Under the pieces are notes generated by a model, which was not told the DNA's origin, made no database searches, and saw only the letters and a list, made by a program, of their open reading frames with translations. Shown one piece after another: positions 59,082 through 59,814 of a DNA stretch of 59,814 nucleotides. A program made the translations under genes and the position numbers. Source of the DNA: Lingula anatina (Eukaryota; Brachiopoda; Lingulata; Lingulida; Lingulidae); the NCBI RefSeq assembly GCF_001039355.2, contig NW_019774659.1, forward strand, positions 73,906 through 133,719. The letters are read 5' to 3'. How positions within the stretch are numbered: position 1 is the stretch's first letter; each line of letters starts with the position of its first letter.

Positions 59082-59814
59082 TTAGTTGGTTGAAAATCGA
59101 GTGAAATGAGAGGTCTGTATGGTTGTGGTAAAATATAATCAAATAAATAGTAGAATTAATTAAAAAACAACTCAATAAATAGTAAAAAAAGGCAACTGGA
59201 AACGTGAACTGCCGCTTCAGTGACTGATGAATGTCACATTGTTAAATTTTGTCAATGAACCAATTGGCAATGATCGTAAATATCAGTTTTTATGGCTCAT
59301 ATTTCAGAGTGACTCACTATTTCAGTGATAAATGGCATTGAGTTTCTACAAAAAAAATGATCAATATTCTGCCAAAAATGCAGTTGTTATTATTCATATG
59401 CTAGTGATCGTTATTGCACTTGAGCTTGAGGTATGTTTTAATAGTGTGACCGCAATTTATATAACTTATATATTAATTAATATTTGATACTAGCCAAGCC
59501 TATTCACCTTGCATAATGGCGTAATTGATGACCCTTTGAAGTGTTAATACATCTACTACACGCATTGTCCCAAAAGCCAATCTACTCAGCTTGCCGAAAC
59601 ATTCGGACCTGCTACATTTTCCAACTGAGTATTTTTGGACAAAATCATAAAATGAAGGTGTGTAAATAAGATAGTGTGACTTATTTATCACTTAAAATCA
59701 GAAAAGAAATATTGCATTCAAACGTGAAAAAATTCGGATGAGTCAACAAGGTGAACAAAAACACAGTTTTCAGTCCAACTCATCAGCATCGTTAAAATAC
59801 AAGAGATATTTCTT
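56960..59814. other. AT-rich region upstream of gene C, no gene recognised
   Basis: Contains a long (AT)n microsatellite (58999-59080). No exon-like, domain-like or transposon-end signals were seen; the frames listed by length alone look random. Confidence 0.45.
58999..59080. repeat. (AT)n microsatellite
   Basis: About 40 AT units. Confidence 0.95.

Noticed and set aside
58735-59175. 146-codon minus-strand frame
   Set aside because: Its core is the (AT)n tract; the rest is AT-driven hydrophobic sequence with no conservation signal.

Overview
This is eukaryotic nuclear DNA. It has GT-AG introns, long AT-rich non-coding stretches, microsatellites and many transposon relics, and no bacterial gene organisation. 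Secreted proteins made of repeated WxxW (mucin-2-type) domains, PIF/Harbinger elements with TWA target duplications, and a LINE/SINE tail that is plentiful in lancelet genomes fit a cephalochordate (Branchiostoma-like). The organism call is inference only.

Layout: every recognisable cellular gene lies on the minus strand, so transcription runs from high to low coordinates. Two gene types alternate. The first is a secreted protein of about 300 residues: a signal-peptide exon followed by three WxxW domains, each split over two exons. Three copies exist: C (56708 to 46835), B (36867 to 26178) and A (10858 to 4833). Coding exon lengths and phases are nearly constant (55, 77, 205-211, 77, 205-208, 98-107 and 171-183 nt). 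A and C are open throughout. B has a frameshift in exon 3 and looks like a recent pseudogene. The second type is a multi-pass membrane protein of 727-730 residues with an uninterrupted coding region and a spliced 5' leader. Two intact copies lie at 17678-15486 and 41933-39750. The order is C, membrane copy 2, B, membrane copy 1, A, which points to tandem duplication of a two-gene unit.

The duplicated blocks 14590-25639 and 38850-45112 act as each other's empty-site controls. Block I carries a 5.5 kb PIF/Harbinger-type element (17753-23217, about 66-bp inverted termini, broken transposase, coiled-coil exon) in the 5'-leader intron of membrane copy 1. Block II carries a 701-bp LTR-like insertion (43856-44556, ATTG duplication) that block I lacks. 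Intron 1 of B and intron 1 of C both hold related unidentified ORFs; in B these are cut by a 571-bp Harbinger MITE. Downstream of A, a 1.9-2.5 kb tandem duplication has produced a second, still open, copy of its terminal exon at 2049-2246.

The rest is AT-rich non-coding DNA, microsatellites, LINE and Penelope-like relics, fold-back hairpins, one tRNA-Thr-like sequence (54979-55057) and one 56-base assembly gap (34098-34153). The co-duplication of a secreted WxxW protein with a multi-pass receptor-like membrane protein is the most notable system here. A ligand-receptor or mucus-surface partnership is speculation that the sequence alone cannot establish.
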